From: Methylocystis sp.
GTDB taxonomy: Bacteria > Pseudomonadota > Alphaproteobacteria > Rhizobiales > Beijerinckiaceae
Direction: 5' to 3'
DNA length: 51,525 bases
Assembly (NCBI RefSeq): GCF_021731785.1
Contig: NZ_JAKFWS010000037.1
Location: 1 to 51,525, forward strand
The notes under the pieces are model-generated. The model worked only from the letters and a program-made list of their open reading frames with translations, made no database searches and had not been told where the DNA came from. The position numbers and the translations under genes are program-made. This document shows positions 32,821-43,608 of this stretch, piece by piece (within the stretch, counting starts at the first letter, position 1; every line of letters starts with the position of its first letter).

Positions 32821-33348
32821 ATGGCCAGCGCCCAGGGTCAAGCCGCCATTATGATCGATCTCGCCGTAAAATTTGCGCCGCTCACGGCCGCCGACGACGC
32901 GCATATCGAGAAGCTCGACGAACGCGCGTTCGGTCCGGGCCGATACGCGCGTACGGCCTACCGCCTGCGCGAAGGCGTCGAGCCGGATCGCTCGCTGTCC
33001 TTCGTCGCGCGAATCGGCACGCTGCTCGTCGGCGTCAATCGCATGACCCCGATCCTCGTCGGATCGACGCCGGCGCTTCTGCTTGGACCCCTGACCGTCG
33101 AGCCGGCGTTTCGCCAGCAGCGCGTCGGCGAGACGCTGGTCAAATATTCGCTTGATGCCGCGCGCGAAGCCGGACACGGCCTCGTCCTGCTCGTCGGCGA
33201 CGAGGACTATTACGCGCGGCTCGGCTTCGCGCGCGTGCCTCGCGGCAAAATCACCATGCCGGGGCCGGTCGACTCCGATCGCCTGCTCTATTGCGAACTT
33301 CGTCCCGGCGCGCTTGCGGAGACGAACGGACGGATGCGGCGCATATGA
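32821..33348 (+). CDS. GNAT-family N-acetyltransferase, YhbS-like
   Basis: 175 residues from ATG 32821; ATG 32851 (MIDLAVKFAPL) is the alternative, and neither has a strong ribosome site. Typical features of the YhbS group: LLLGPLTVEPAFRQQRVGET (acetyl-CoA loop) followed by HGLVLLVGDEDYYARLGF and the late MPGPVDSDRLLYCELRPGAL. It overlaps zapE by four bases (ATGA), so the two are translated together. Confidence 0.87.
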   Translation: MASAQGQAAIMIDLAVKFAPLTAADDAHIEKLDERAFGPGRYARTAYRLREGVEPDRSLSFVARIGTLLVGVNRMTPILVGSTPALLLGPLTVEPAFRQQRVGETLVKYSLDAAREAGHGLVLLVGDEDYYARLGFARVPRGKITMPGPVDSDRLLYCELRPGALAETNGRMRRI

Positions 33349-34496
33349 CGTCGCGCGCCCAGGCCATCGTCGAGAAATATGACGCTCTCGTCGCGCAAGG
33401 CGCGCTGGAGCGCGACGCGTCGCAGCGCGCCGCCGTCGAGAAGCTTCAGGCGCTCGCCGACGCGCTTGCCGGCCGCGGGCCGAGGAACGCCGGTCTGAGG
33501 CAGGCGCTTCTTGCAAAACTTCGTCGTCGCACGCCGCGCCAGCGCGGGCTTTATCTCTGGGGACAGGTCGGGCGCGGCAAAACATTCCTGATGAATCTGT
33601 TCTTCAGCGAGCTTTCCGTCGAAAAAAAGCGCCGCGCACATTTCCACGCCTTCATGGCGGATGTGCACGAAAGGCTGCATCGACTGCGTCGAAATCCGCC
33701 CGGCGGCGACGCCGATCCTTTGACCTGCGTCGCACAGGAGATAGCGCAAGAAGCGCGCGTGCTGTGCTTCGACGAATTCGCCGTGAACGATATCGCCGAC
33801 GCAACGATACTGGCGCGCCTGTTTTCATCGCTGCTGGCGTCGGGCGTCGTGGTTGTCGCCACTTCCAACGTCGAGCCATCGCGGCTCTATGAAGGCGGCC
33901 GCAACCGCGATCTCTTTCTGCCCTTTATCGCCCTGCTGCAGGAGCGAATGGACGTTGTGCGTCTCGAATCGTCGAGCGACTATCGGCAGCGGCGCGGGGA
34001 TCTCGGAAAGGTCTATTTCACGCCCGCGGATTCTCGTGCAAAAGCGTCGATCGATACGTTGTTCGCGACGCTCGCCGATGGGGCCGCGGAGACGCCAGCG
34101 ACAATCGAGGTCAAGCGACGGCGCATCGAAATCCCGCAGGCGGCGGGCCGCGTCGCGCGCCTGAGCTTTTCGGCGCTCTGCGATCAGGCCCTGTCGGCGA
34201 CCGATTATCTGGCGCTCGCCAAAAAATTCGATGCGGTGATCGTCGAAAACGTTCCGACTCTCGCGCCCGAACAGCGTAACGAAGCGCGCCGCTTCATCAC
34301 CCTCGTCGACGTTCTCTACGACGCGCGCGTTCTGCTGATCGTGTCCGCCGCGGCGGAACCTTGCGAACTTTATCAGGCCGCCTTCGGCGCGGAGGCGCGC
34401 GAGTTCGAGCGCGCCGCCTCCCGCCTGATCGAAATGCGTGGAAAGGACTACGTCCAGGCCCGCGCGCCGCTCATGGCTTCGACATACACTCCTTGA
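33345..34496 (+). CDS. zapE: Cell division protein ZapE (AFG1-like ATPase)
   Basis: 383 residues from ATG 33345, which overlaps the GNAT stop. Walker A is LYLWGQVGRGKTFLMNLFF, Walker B RVLCFDEFAVNDIADATILA, and sensor region VVVATSNVEPSRLYEGG; the AFG1 signature HFHAFMADVHERLHRLR follows Walker A. ZapE associates with the Z ring in E. coli, and the AFG1 family is linked to handling damaged membrane proteins. In many Alphaproteobacteria it is near sucA-mdh, but here it stands with a GNAT gene. The 3' end overlaps a convergent small gene by 26 bp. Confidence 0.9.
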   Translation: MTSRAQAIVEKYDALVAQGALERDASQRAAVEKLQALADALAGRGPRNAGLRQALLAKLRRRTPRQRGLYLWGQVGRGKTFLMNLFFSELSVEKKRRAHFHAFMADVHERLHRLRRNPPGGDADPLTCVAQEIAQEARVLCFDEFAVNDIADATILARLFSSLLASGVVVVATSNVEPSRLYEGGRNRDLFLPFIALLQERMDVVRLESSSDYRQRRGDLGKVYFTPADSRAKASIDTLFATLADGAAETPATIEVKRRRIEIPQAAGRVARLSFSALCDQALSATDYLALAKKFDAVIVENVPTLAPEQRNEARRFITLVDVLYDARVLLIVSAAAEPCELYQAAFGAEAREFERAASRLIEMRGKDYVQARAPLMASTYTP

Positions 34497-34764
34497 TGTC
34501 GCTTTCCTTCTTCATCTGCTCGAAGCGGTCGACGCAATAGCGTTCGAGATCGGCTCGTTTCGAAGGATCGGCCGCCGCGGCGCGAATGCCCATGGCGCCC
34601 TCGAGCAACTCCTTTTGCGCAGCATGGACTTGGCGCGGCGGCATTTGTCCCGAACACGCCTCGTAGCGTTTGAGCAGGGCGTCGCATTGCGGAACGCCGG
34701 TCGGATCGGCCGCGACAGCCGGCGTGGCGGCGAACAGGAAAGCCAAAGCAAGACGATAGGTCAC
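34471..34764 (-). CDS. Small secreted cysteine-containing protein, 97 aa
   Basis: 97 residues. Sec signal peptide MTYRLALAFLFAATPAVAAD, cleavage probably after AVA. The mature part is helical with three Cys (PQCDALLKRYEACSGQ and LERYCVDRF) plus one close to the end (IKECMSKP), four in total, so two disulfides are likely in the periplasm. The twin CxxxxxxxxxC spacing resembles small helical-hairpin proteins. No family recognised. It converges with zapE and overlaps its end. Confidence 0.65.
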   Translation of the reverse strand: MTYRLALAFLFAATPAVAADPTGVPQCDALLKRYEACSGQMPPRQVHAAQKELLEGAMGIRAAAADPSKRADLERYCVDRFEQMKKESDIKECMSKP

Positions 34765-34920
34765 TTGTGCGGGTTCCTCAGGTTATGACCCGCGGCCTAT
34801 AGCATTTTCCCTGGTCGCGACGCATCAAAAGACGAGAGCGGCGGGCCTTTCCTTGGACCCGCCGTCTCGAACTCCAGCGTCTATGTCTCGCGGAGCGCCG
34901 GAGGGTTCTAGCGCCGACGC

Positions 34921-36207
34921 TTACAAACCGGCGAGATAACGCGTGGGATCGACCGGCGTCGAACCCTTGCGCAGCTCGAAGTGAAGCTGCGGCGAGCCGA
35001 CATTGCCCGACTGGCCGGACTTGGCGATGGTCTGACCGCGCTTGACCTGATCGCCGCGCTTCACATCGAGCTCGCCGTTGTGGGCGTAGGCGGAGACGAA
35101 ACCGTTCGGGTGGCGAATGAGCACCAGATTGCCGTAGCCCTTGAGTTCATTGCCGGCGTAGGCGACGACGCCGCCTTCTGCCGCCTTGACCTGGGTGCCT
35201 TCCGGCACGGCGATGTTGATCCCGTCATTGCCGCCCGACGAGAAGCCCTGAATGATGCGGCCGCGCGCGGGCCAGCGGAATTCGGGGTTGCCATCGTCGG
35301 AGGCGACCGCTTTGACGTCATTAGCCGGGGGAATGGAGGCGGTCGCGGTCTTGTCGACCTTGCGGGCCCCGCCGGCTTCCGGCTGCGTTTCAGCGACAAC
35401 GGCCTTGCTCGGGGCATCGGCTGCATTCGCCTCCGCTTCGGCCGGCGCGGCTCGCACGATGCGCTCCGTCTTGACCGCGCGAGGCGTCGCGGCGGCGATG
35501 CGCGGTTCGGCCTTTGCGGAGACCTTTGAATCGGCCAGCTTCGGCTTGGTCGGCTCGGCTGGCTTTGCGACCGCCATCGGCTTTGTCGGGGCCGAGGGCT
35601 TCGCTGCGACGGGTTTGGCCGCGGGGACCGCCGTCGCCTTCGCCGAACTGGCGGGCGCATGCGTGGCGACGACGGGGGCGCCGCCGGCGCGGAAAACCGG
35701 AATCACGAGACGCGCGCCCGGCTGAACCTGGGACGCGATATTGAAGCCGTTCGCGCGCAGCAGGGCCTCTGGGGGCACGCCGTAGCGGGTGGCGAGCAAA
35801 TTTGCGGTCTCGCCCTGGGCGACAACGATCGGCGTGCCGCCCTCGGCGCTCCAATGGCCGCCGCCGGCCGCGACGCGCGCCGGCGACTGCGCGGCGGCAG
35901 GCGGGGCGGTTCGAGCGGTTGAAGCGCTGGCGCCGGACGCGGAGCCGCTGGCGGCGGGCGCCGGCAGCGGACGGGACTCCACCGCGCTCGAGGGCGCGCT
36001 CTGCGCAGGCGCGCTGGCGATGGCGCCAACCGGCGCTCGATCGACTCCAACCGAAGCGGTCTTTGCCGAGCCCGAGAACGGGTCTGAGAACGGATCGCCG
36101 ATGAAACGCGATGCGTCGGAGCAGCCGGCGACAAAGGCGGCGACGCCTGCGGCCGCCAAAAACCGCACCGCGGCGCGTGAATAAGCAAATGGACGCTTGA
36201 TAGCCAT
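34921..36207 (-). CDS. LysM/LytM lipoprotein, NlpD-like amidase-activator type
   Basis: 428 residues from ATG 36207 (MAIKRPFAYSRAAVRF). Lipoprotein signal with lipobox VAGC. LysM domain at about 110-165 (TPIVVAQGETANLLATRYGV, IASQVQPGARLVIPVF) to bind peptidoglycan, then a long Ala/Pro/Lys linker, then an M23/LytM domain at about 310-425 (FRWPARGRIIQGFSSGGNDG). The zinc ligands are not conserved: the first motif is GGNDGINIAVPEG without the His and the last is SPQLHFELR without the first His of HxH, so it should be an activator of cell-wall amidases, as NlpD and EnvC are, not an enzyme. It follows surE and pcm in the standard order. Confidence 0.87.
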   Translation of the reverse strand: MAIKRPFAYSRAAVRFLAAAGVAAFVAGCSDASRFIGDPFSDPFSGSAKTASVGVDRAPVGAIASAPAQSAPSSAVESRPLPAPAASGSASGASASTARTAPPAAAQSPARVAAGGGHWSAEGGTPIVVAQGETANLLATRYGVPPEALLRANGFNIASQVQPGARLVIPVFRAGGAPVVATHAPASSAKATAVPAAKPVAAKPSAPTKPMAVAKPAEPTKPKLADSKVSAKAEPRIAAATPRAVKTERIVRAAPAEAEANAADAPSKAVVAETQPEAGGARKVDKTATASIPPANDVKAVASDDGNPEFRWPARGRIIQGFSSGGNDGINIAVPEGTQVKAAEGGVVAYAGNELKGYGNLVLIRHPNGFVSAYAHNGELDVKRGDQVKRGQTIAKSGQSGNVGSPQLHFELRKGSTPVDPTRYLAGL

Positions 36208-36409
36208 GACGCGACCCACCCGAACGCAACATTGAACGAACTATCGATAACAGCGCGGCGGTTAAGGAGGCGTTTAAGATGAACGCGAAACGTCGACGAC
36301 TCTATAAATTTTCAGCATTTCGACAGGAATGACACGAATTCCGGGCGACTTGTTCGCTGGACCCGTCCTTCCTGCGTACCGCAGGCGCGACCGGGACGTT
36401 CGACCGGTC

Positions 36410-37096
36410 TCAGAGCGCCTGCGCCAGGCCGGGAATGGCCGGGCCCAGGCGGCAGGGGCCGAGATCGGTCTCCCGCAGTTCGCCCTCCTCATTGCGATCA
36501 AGCTTAATCAATCGTTCCTTCGCCCGTGCGCCGGCCATGGCGTGGGCTCTGCGGGCAAAGAGCATAAGTCCGCCCGGCGCGAGCAATTGGATCAGCGCCG
36601 CCGGCGCGGCGCCGACCGAGGCCTGCACGATGATCCGATCGAAACGCCCAAGCTCGAAAGGAGGATCGAGACCGTCGCCGCAGACCGCCTTGGCGTTGGT
36701 CGCGCCATGGGCGGCCAAGCGGCGCGAGGCTTCGATCGCGAGAGTCCCGAACCGCTCGAGGCTCACGACCTCGCGTGCGAGCTGCGCCAGCGCCGCCGCG
36801 CCATAGCCGGACCCCGCCCCGACCTCGAGCACCCGATGGCCGCGGCCGACCTTGAGCGCCTCTAGCCGCCGGGCAAGATCCACCGGGCGCGACATGGTCT
36901 GCCCGCAGCCGATCGGCAAGGAGAGGTTGCGGTTCGCGAGATCGCGAAAGCGATAGGGCGCAAACGCCTCGCGCGGGGTCGCCTCCATTGCGCGCAAGAC
37001 CGACAGGTCGCGTACGCCCCCCTGACGCAACGTCAGCAGCAACGCCGCGCGTTCTTCGAACTCAGCCGCTTGGGGTGCGCCGCCGTCGCCGGTCAT
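36410..37096 (-). CDS. pcm: Protein-L-isoaspartate O-methyltransferase
   Basis: 228 residues. It repairs isoaspartyl residues in aged proteins using SAM. Hallmarks: LPIGCGQTMSRPVDLARRLE (the substrate-binding loop; the usual GxGQTISxP is here GCGQTMSRP), then HRVLEVGAGSGYGAAALAQL for SAM. It overlaps surE by four bases (ATGA) and is located ahead of the LysM/LytM gene, as usual. Confidence 0.93.
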   Translation of the reverse strand: MTGDGGAPQAAEFEERAALLLTLRQGGVRDLSVLRAMEATPREAFAPYRFRDLANRNLSLPIGCGQTMSRPVDLARRLEALKVGRGHRVLEVGAGSGYGAAALAQLAREVVSLERFGTLAIEASRRLAAHGATNAKAVCGDGLDPPFELGRFDRIIVQASVGAAPAALIQLLAPGGLMLFARRAHAMAGARAKERLIKLDRNEEGELRETDLGPCRLGPAIPGLAQAL

Positions 37097-37866
37097 TTGT
37101 CGCTCTCGAAGGCCGTCGCGAGCCGCGTCACGGTCGGGTGATCAGTGAAATCGAGCTGCAGCGGCGTGATCGAAATCTTTCCTTCTTCAAGCGCCATGAG
37201 ATCGGTGCCCTGCCCCGGTTTGAAATCGCCGCGCTGGAATGTGATCCAGTGATAAGGATTGCCGCGGCCGTCCTTGCGGTCTTCGATCCTCATGATGTCG
37301 CTGCTGCGCCGGCCCTGCATGGTGATCGCGACGCCCGCGACGTCCTGGGGCGGACAGTTGGGGAAATTCACGTTCATCAACACATTTTTTGGTATGCCGG
37401 CCGCCAGCAGCCGACGCACAATCTCGGCGCCGTGCGTCGCCGCGCACGCCCAGTGGACGGTTTGCCGGTTTGCGAAGAAATCATAGACCTGGGACAGCGC
37501 GATCGATGGTATCCCCAGAATCGTGCCCTCCATCGCTCCAGCGATGGTGCCGGAATAGGACACGTCCTCGGCGATATTCTGACCGCAGTTGACGCCGGAA
37601 ATCAGGAGATCGGGCGGATGATCGAGCATCAGCTTGCGCACACCCATGATCACGCAGTCCGTCGGCGTGCCCTTCACGGCGAAATGTCGCGGCGAAATCT
37701 CCCTCAGCCGCAGCGGATCGTTGAGCGATAATGAATGCGAAACGCCGGACTGCTCGAACTCCGGCGCGATGACGAAAATGTCATCGGTGAATTCGCGCGC
37801 GATCGCTTCCGCGATCGCCAGGCCGCGCGCGTGAACGCCGTCGTCATTGGTGAGGAGAATGCGCAT
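37093..37866 (-). CDS. surE: 5'/3'-nucleotidase SurE
   Basis: 257 residues from ATG 37866 (MRILLTNDDGVHARGLAIAE); the frame upstream to 37971 has no similarity. The metal-binding NDD, the GTPTDCVIMG segment and DLLISGVNCGQNIAEDVSYS with SGTIAGAMEG are complete. It is a survival phosphatase acting on nucleoside monophosphates. It is coupled to pcm, and serS lies upstream with one opposite-strand gene between them. Confidence 0.95.
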   Translation of the reverse strand: MRILLTNDDGVHARGLAIAEAIAREFTDDIFVIAPEFEQSGVSHSLSLNDPLRLREISPRHFAVKGTPTDCVIMGVRKLMLDHPPDLLISGVNCGQNIAEDVSYSGTIAGAMEGTILGIPSIALSQVYDFFANRQTVHWACAATHGAEIVRRLLAAGIPKNVLMNVNFPNCPPQDVAGVAITMQGRRSSDIMRIEDRKDGRGNPYHWITFQRGDFKPGQGTDLMALEEGKISITPLQLDFTDHPTVTRLATAFESDK

Positions 37867-37988
37867 GCTTTTGGCGGTTTCGCTCGCGCTTGGGGCGATT
37901 TGACGAGGCCCAGGTTTCTTTGGACGATTCGACGCTAAACGTCCACAATGACGCGAATTGCTCAGGCCCATTCTCTGGGGGATTTTTG

Positions 37989-39956
<1,968 letters not shown>

Positions 39957-40023
39957 GCAGGGGCTTTGTCGAGGGCGCCTTTCTCTCGCGGGCACGTGAC
40001 AGGGTCAAGCGGCGAGATGTCGC

Positions 40024-40818
40024 CTATGAGCCGCCGCTCGCCGCCGCTTGGGCGGCGGCACGCTTCTTCTCGATCGCGCGCACGGCGTAAATCGACGCTT
40101 CGTACAAAAGTATGCCGGGCACTGCCAGCGCGAGTTGCGAGAACACGTCCGGCGGCGTCAGAATCGCGGCGACGATGAACACGAGCACGATCGCGTAGCG
40201 GCGTTTCTCCTTCAGGAATTCCGACGTGACGATGCCGACCTGTCCGAGCAGGGTCAGGACCACCGGCAGCTGAAAGACGATACCGAAGGCGAGCACGAGC
40301 GTCATGATCAGCGAAAGATATTCGGAAACGCGCGGCAACAGTTCGATCTGCGCCTTGCCCGGTTCATTCGCCTGCTGCATGCCGATGAAGAAGCGCAGCA
40401 GATTGGGCATCACCAGAAAATAGACGACGAGCGCGCCGAGCGCGAAAAAAATCGGCGTCGCAAAAAGATAGGGCCGAAACGCTGTGCGCTCATGCTTGTA
40501 GAGTCCCGGCGCGACGAAGGCGTAAATCTGCGACAACACGATCGGACAGGAGAGAAAGGCCGCCGTAAACAGCGCGACCTTGATCTGGGTGAAAAAATAT
40601 TCCTGCGGCGCGGTGTAGATCAGCCGCGCCTCGGGGCCCGCGACCTGCGTGTAGGGAATGACAAGCAGATTGTAGATATCTTTGGCGAAGAAGAAGGAGA
40701 GCACGAACATCGCGAGAAAAGCGAGCAGCGCCTTGATCAGGCGCTCGCGCAATTCCATCAGATGTTCGATCAGCGGCGCCTTGCTGGCCTCGATTTCGGC
40801 TTCGTCGCCCTCGCTCAT
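40024..40818 (-). CDS. tatC: Sec-independent protein translocase TatC
   Basis: 264 residues with six membrane helices. Conserved: [14 protein letters not shown] at the start of helix 1 with the RER that binds the twin-arginine signal, then [20 protein letters not shown] and [16 protein letters not shown] loop (here [16 protein letters not shown]). It is the signal-peptide receptor of the Tat system. Four-base overlap with tatB (ATGA). A Tat substrate, the ChrC-like SOD, is in the same window. Confidence 0.95.
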   Translation of the reverse strand: MSEGDEAEIEASKAPLIEHLMELRERLIKALLAFLAMFVLSFFFAKDIYNLLVIPYTQVAGPEARLIYTAPQEYFFTQIKVALFTAAFLSCPIVLSQIYAFVAPGLYKHERTAFRPYLFATPIFFALGALVVYFLVMPNLLRFFIGMQQANEPGKAQIELLPRVSEYLSLIMTLVLAFGIVFQLPVVLTLLGQVGIVTSEFLKEKRRYAIVLVFIVAAILTPPDVFSQLALAVPGILLYEASIYAVRAIEKKRAAAQAAASGGS

Positions 40819-41204
40819 GTGGCGGCCTTCTTCGACGAATCAGCCTGCTCGCCTTCCGAAATACGAGATCCCTCATCCTGAGGAGCTTCTGTGCGCGAAA
40901 GCGATTCGCCTTTGATTGCCCCGGTGATCTGCTTGCGGGCCTCGGCCATCGGATCAAAAGCGCCGTCGAGCTTGACGCTTTCCTTTACGGCGTCGCGCAT
41001 TTCGCTGACGCCCTTGCGCAAATCTTCAAGCTCGGCCTCGCGCATCGCCTCCATGAACTGTCCCTGAAACTCCGCAGCCATGCGGCGCATTTTTGCGGTG
41101 AATTGGCCAAGCGAGCGCAATACCCGCGGCAAATCCTTCGACGGAATCGCAATGAGGGCGACAATGGCGATGACGATGAGCTTTCCGGGTTCGAGATCGA
41201 ACAT
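40815..41204 (-). CDS. tatB: Sec-independent protein translocase TatB
   Basis: 129 residues. N-terminal membrane helix and hinge [20 protein letters not shown] then [20 protein letters not shown], followed by a charged amphipathic helix. The family has Glu at position 8 in the helix (FDIGWSELLVI); here E5 precedes the segment and K8 takes that place, which is a variation seen in Alphaproteobacteria. The C-terminal tail is disordered. A repeat element separates it from tatA. Confidence 0.9.
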   Translation of the reverse strand: MFDLEPGKLIVIAIVALIAIPSKDLPRVLRSLGQFTAKMRRMAAEFQGQFMEAMREAELEDLRKGVSEMRDAVKESVKLDGAFDPMAEARKQITGAIKGESLSRTEAPQDEGSRISEGEQADSSKKAAT

Positions 41205-41228
41205 GCGTGGTGCTCGGGCGCCCTGAAT

Positions 41229-41351
41229 CCCTCCCTTGGAAGGGAGGGTCGAAGCGCGAAGCGCTTCGGGGTGGGGTGACGATGGCGAGGTTCAAGGGCT
41301 TCTTACCCCACCCCGCGCTTGCAGCGCGACTCTCCCCGTCAAGGGGAGGGC
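41229..41351. repeat. Palindromic intergenic repeat between tatA and tatB
   Basis: A nested palindrome: CTCCCTTGGAAGGGAG, GCGAAGCGCTTC, then GGGGTGGGGT at 41268-41277 answered by ACCCCACCCC at 41303-41313, and CTCCCCGTCAAGGGGAG at the end. This makes a long potential stem in the tatA-tatB message and may set their relative amounts, since TatA is needed in excess. It looks like a dispersed repeat family of the genome. Confidence 0.75.
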
Positions 41352-41358
41352 GTCAACG

Positions 41359-41595
41359 CTATATTTTTTTTGTTTCCGAGGACTTCTCTTCGCCAGCTCG
41401 TTCCGCCGCCTGATGCTGCAGCGTCTTTGACGTTTCCTTCACGTCGGCGCCATCGTCCTCCGACATGCCCTTCTTGAAGGCCTTGATGCCTTTGGCGACG
41501 TCGCCCATCACGTCGGAAATCTTGAACTTGCCGCCAAAGAGAATGAAGACGACCGCGCCGACGATGATCCAGTGCCAGATCGACAGACCGCCCAT
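41359..41595 (-). CDS. tatA: Sec-independent protein translocase TatA
   Basis: 78 residues from ATG 41595 ([20 protein letters not shown]). The membrane helix is followed by the [19 protein letters not shown] hinge and amphipathic helix, the family hallmark, with the conserved Phe-Gly pair. The tail is charged ([13 protein letters not shown]). It forms the protein-conducting oligomer. The longer frame up to 41751 is not TatA-like. Confidence 0.95.
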   Translation of the reverse strand: MGGLSIWHWIIVGAVVFILFGGKFKISDVMGDVAKGIKAFKKGMSEDDGADVKETSKTLQHQAAERAGEEKSSETKKI

Positions 41596-41763
41596 GGCGC
41601 GCATCCTTCCTAAGAGAGAGAAAACCGGCATGACCGGCGTTTGCCCGGAAACTATGCGTCCGTGGGCGCAAAAACAAGGACGGGAAGCGCAACCGGCTGC
41701 GCTGTGCGCTTCTTGCGACAACCAGGAAGGGTCATCGCCTGACCACGCCAAGGCGTGGCGGCG

Positions 41764-42519
41764 TCAAAGCTCGTCGCCGTCCGGCTCGTTCGGAGCGTCC
41801 AGCGCCTCGGGCTCGTCCGGAAACTCCATTTCCAGAAGCTCCGGCGCTTCGTCTTCGAGCGGTTCTTCGTCGTCGCGCAAGGCGGCGTCGTCTGAGGGCT
41901 GCGGCACGCCGAAGCCTTTCGGCAGGCGGCCGTCGAACAGGCCGGCGCCCTTGAGGTCGTCAAGCCCTGGCAGATCGCCGATCTGCTCAAGGCCGAAATG
42001 CATCAGGAAGGCGTCGGTCGTGCCATAGGTGATCGGCCGTCCCGGCGCCTTGCGGCGGCCGCGCAGCCTGATCCAGCCGGTGTCGAGCAGCACGTCGAGC
42101 GTGCCCTTCGATATGGCGACGCCACGAATCTCCTCGATCTCGGCGCGGGTCGTGGGTTGGTGATAGGCGATGATCGCCAGCGTCTCCAAAGCGGCGCGGG
42201 AGAGCTTCTTCTCCTCGACCTGCTCGCGCGCGAGGATCCAGTTGAGGTCGGCGGCGGTGCGGAAAAACCATTTCTTGCCGACGCGGGTAAGATTCACGCC
42301 GCGGCCCGAGTAATGGGCGCGCAGCCGCTCAATGACTCGCTCGAGATCGGGGCCCTGTTCGAGACGGCGCGCCATTTCGGCTTCGTCAAGCGGCTCGGCG
42401 GAGGCGAACAGGAGCGCTTCGATAATCCGCTCCGCTTCGCGCAGCCGGGCCTCGTGACGCGCAAGCTCCTCGTCGCTGTTCACGTCAAACAGTTCGATTT
42501 TCTCCGCAGCTTGCGCCAC
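41764..42519 (-). CDS. scpB: Segregation and condensation protein B
   Basis: 251 residues from the GTG at 42519, which has GAGGAGG eight bases upstream; no ATG fits. Two winged helices are visible: AERIIEALLFASAEPLDEAE with GVNLTRVGKKWFFRTA, then LSRAALETLAIIAYHQPTTR with EIEEIRGVAISKGTLDVLLD and RGRRKAPGRPITYGTTDAFL. It forms the SMC-ScpAB complex that condenses the chromosome. The C-terminal 70 residues are acidic and disordered. scpA lies 25 bp upstream. Confidence 0.93.
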   Translation of the reverse strand: MAQAAEKIELFDVNSDEELARHEARLREAERIIEALLFASAEPLDEAEMARRLEQGPDLERVIERLRAHYSGRGVNLTRVGKKWFFRTAADLNWILAREQVEEKKLSRAALETLAIIAYHQPTTRAEIEEIRGVAISKGTLDVLLDTGWIRLRGRRKAPGRPITYGTTDAFLMHFGLEQIGDLPGLDDLKGAGLFDGRLPKGFGVPQPSDDAALRDDEEPLEDEAPELLEMEFPDEPEALDAPNEPDGDEL

Positions 42520-42544
42520 TACGCGTCCTCCTCGAAATTCCGGG

Positions 42545-43351
42545 CTAAGACGCGCCCACAGACGCTTCCGCTTCCTCAGGCGCGCGCCGCCGAACCCAAA
42601 GCGGCGCGAAGTGCCGGTCCTGACGCATATCGAAGCGCCCCTCCCGCACCATTTCGAGCGAAGCGGTGAAGGCCGAGGCGCGCACGGTGCGCGCCGTCTG
42701 CATGTCGACACAGTAATGCAGCAAAAAATCGTCCAGGACGGTCCATTCGGTCGCGACGCCGATCAGCCGCTCGAGGGCTTCGCGGGCTTCGGCCAGAGAC
42801 CAGACCGCGCGCTGGCGCAGCACCACGTGCGAGGTCGCGGTCTTCTGGCGCTGGCGGGCGTAGGCCGAAAGAAGATCGTAGAGGCTCGCCTGAAATTTGG
42901 GATGCGAGATCGTCTCGACGCCCTCCGGACCGCCGCGCAAAAACATGTCGCGGCCGAGCCGGGCGCGTTCGGTGAGCTTGTCGGCGGCGCGCCGCATCAG
43001 CTCGAGCCGGCGCAGGCGTTCAGCAAGCGCGGCGGCGAGGTCGGACGCCGACGGCTCTTCGCCTTTGGGCGGCTCCGGCAGCAGCAGCCGCGACTTCAAG
43101 AAGGCGAGCCAGGCCGCCATCACCAGATAGTCGGCGGCAAGCTCCAGACGCACGCGGCGGGCGGCCTCGATGAAGGCGAGATATTGCTCGGCGAGAGCGA
43201 GGATGGAGATGCGCGCGAGGTCGACCTTCTGCCGGCGCGCCAGCTCCAGCAACAGGTCGAGCGGCCCTTCGAACCCGTCGACGTCGACGAGGAAGGCCTC
43301 CTCGCCCGCCCCGCGGGGCTCGTCCAATTCGAAGGTCAGCTCCTGCGCCAT
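42545..43351 (-). CDS. scpA: Segregation and condensation protein A
   Basis: 268 residues. The kleisin N-terminus is VDVDGFEGPLDLLLELARRQ then KVDLARISILALAEQYLAFI, a near-consensus signature; VMAAWLAFLKSRLLLPEP follows. The C-terminal winged helix (LIGVATEWTVLDDFLLHYCV) would contact the SMC head. It bridges SMC heads with ScpB. It is usual to find it after nagZ and before scpB in Alphaproteobacteria, as here. Confidence 0.94.
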   Translation of the reverse strand: MAQELTFELDEPRGAGEEAFLVDVDGFEGPLDLLLELARRQKVDLARISILALAEQYLAFIEAARRVRLELAADYLVMAAWLAFLKSRLLLPEPPKGEEPSASDLAAALAERLRRLELMRRAADKLTERARLGRDMFLRGGPEGVETISHPKFQASLYDLLSAYARQRQKTATSHVVLRQRAVWSLAEAREALERLIGVATEWTVLDDFLLHYCVDMQTARTVRASAFTASLEMVREGRFDMRQDRHFAPLWVRRRAPEEAEASVGAS

Positions 43352-43608
43352 TTCTATCGCTTTGCGCCTGTTTTCCCTTGGCGAATCAATGTCGCCTGAC
43401 TTTCACGCGAAGATTGGCTCCATTGGCCCGCCATCGCAAGCGCGGCCTGCGCCTTGGCGCGGCCATCCACAGAAGAGACCGCTATCGGAAAGGGTCGATA
43501 ATCTGCAGATTGTCGATCACCTGCCCGTGAGAAAGGTCTTCGGAACAGAGACGCGCACACCCCTGTGCCTGCGCCGCGGCGACGGACCGCTTCACGACAC
43601 GCAAGACC

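Noticed and set aside
32242-33585. 447-codon minus-strand frame across the two GNAT genes
   Set aside because: It crosses three genes that are firmly identified in other frames, and its product is arginine-rich shadow sequence.
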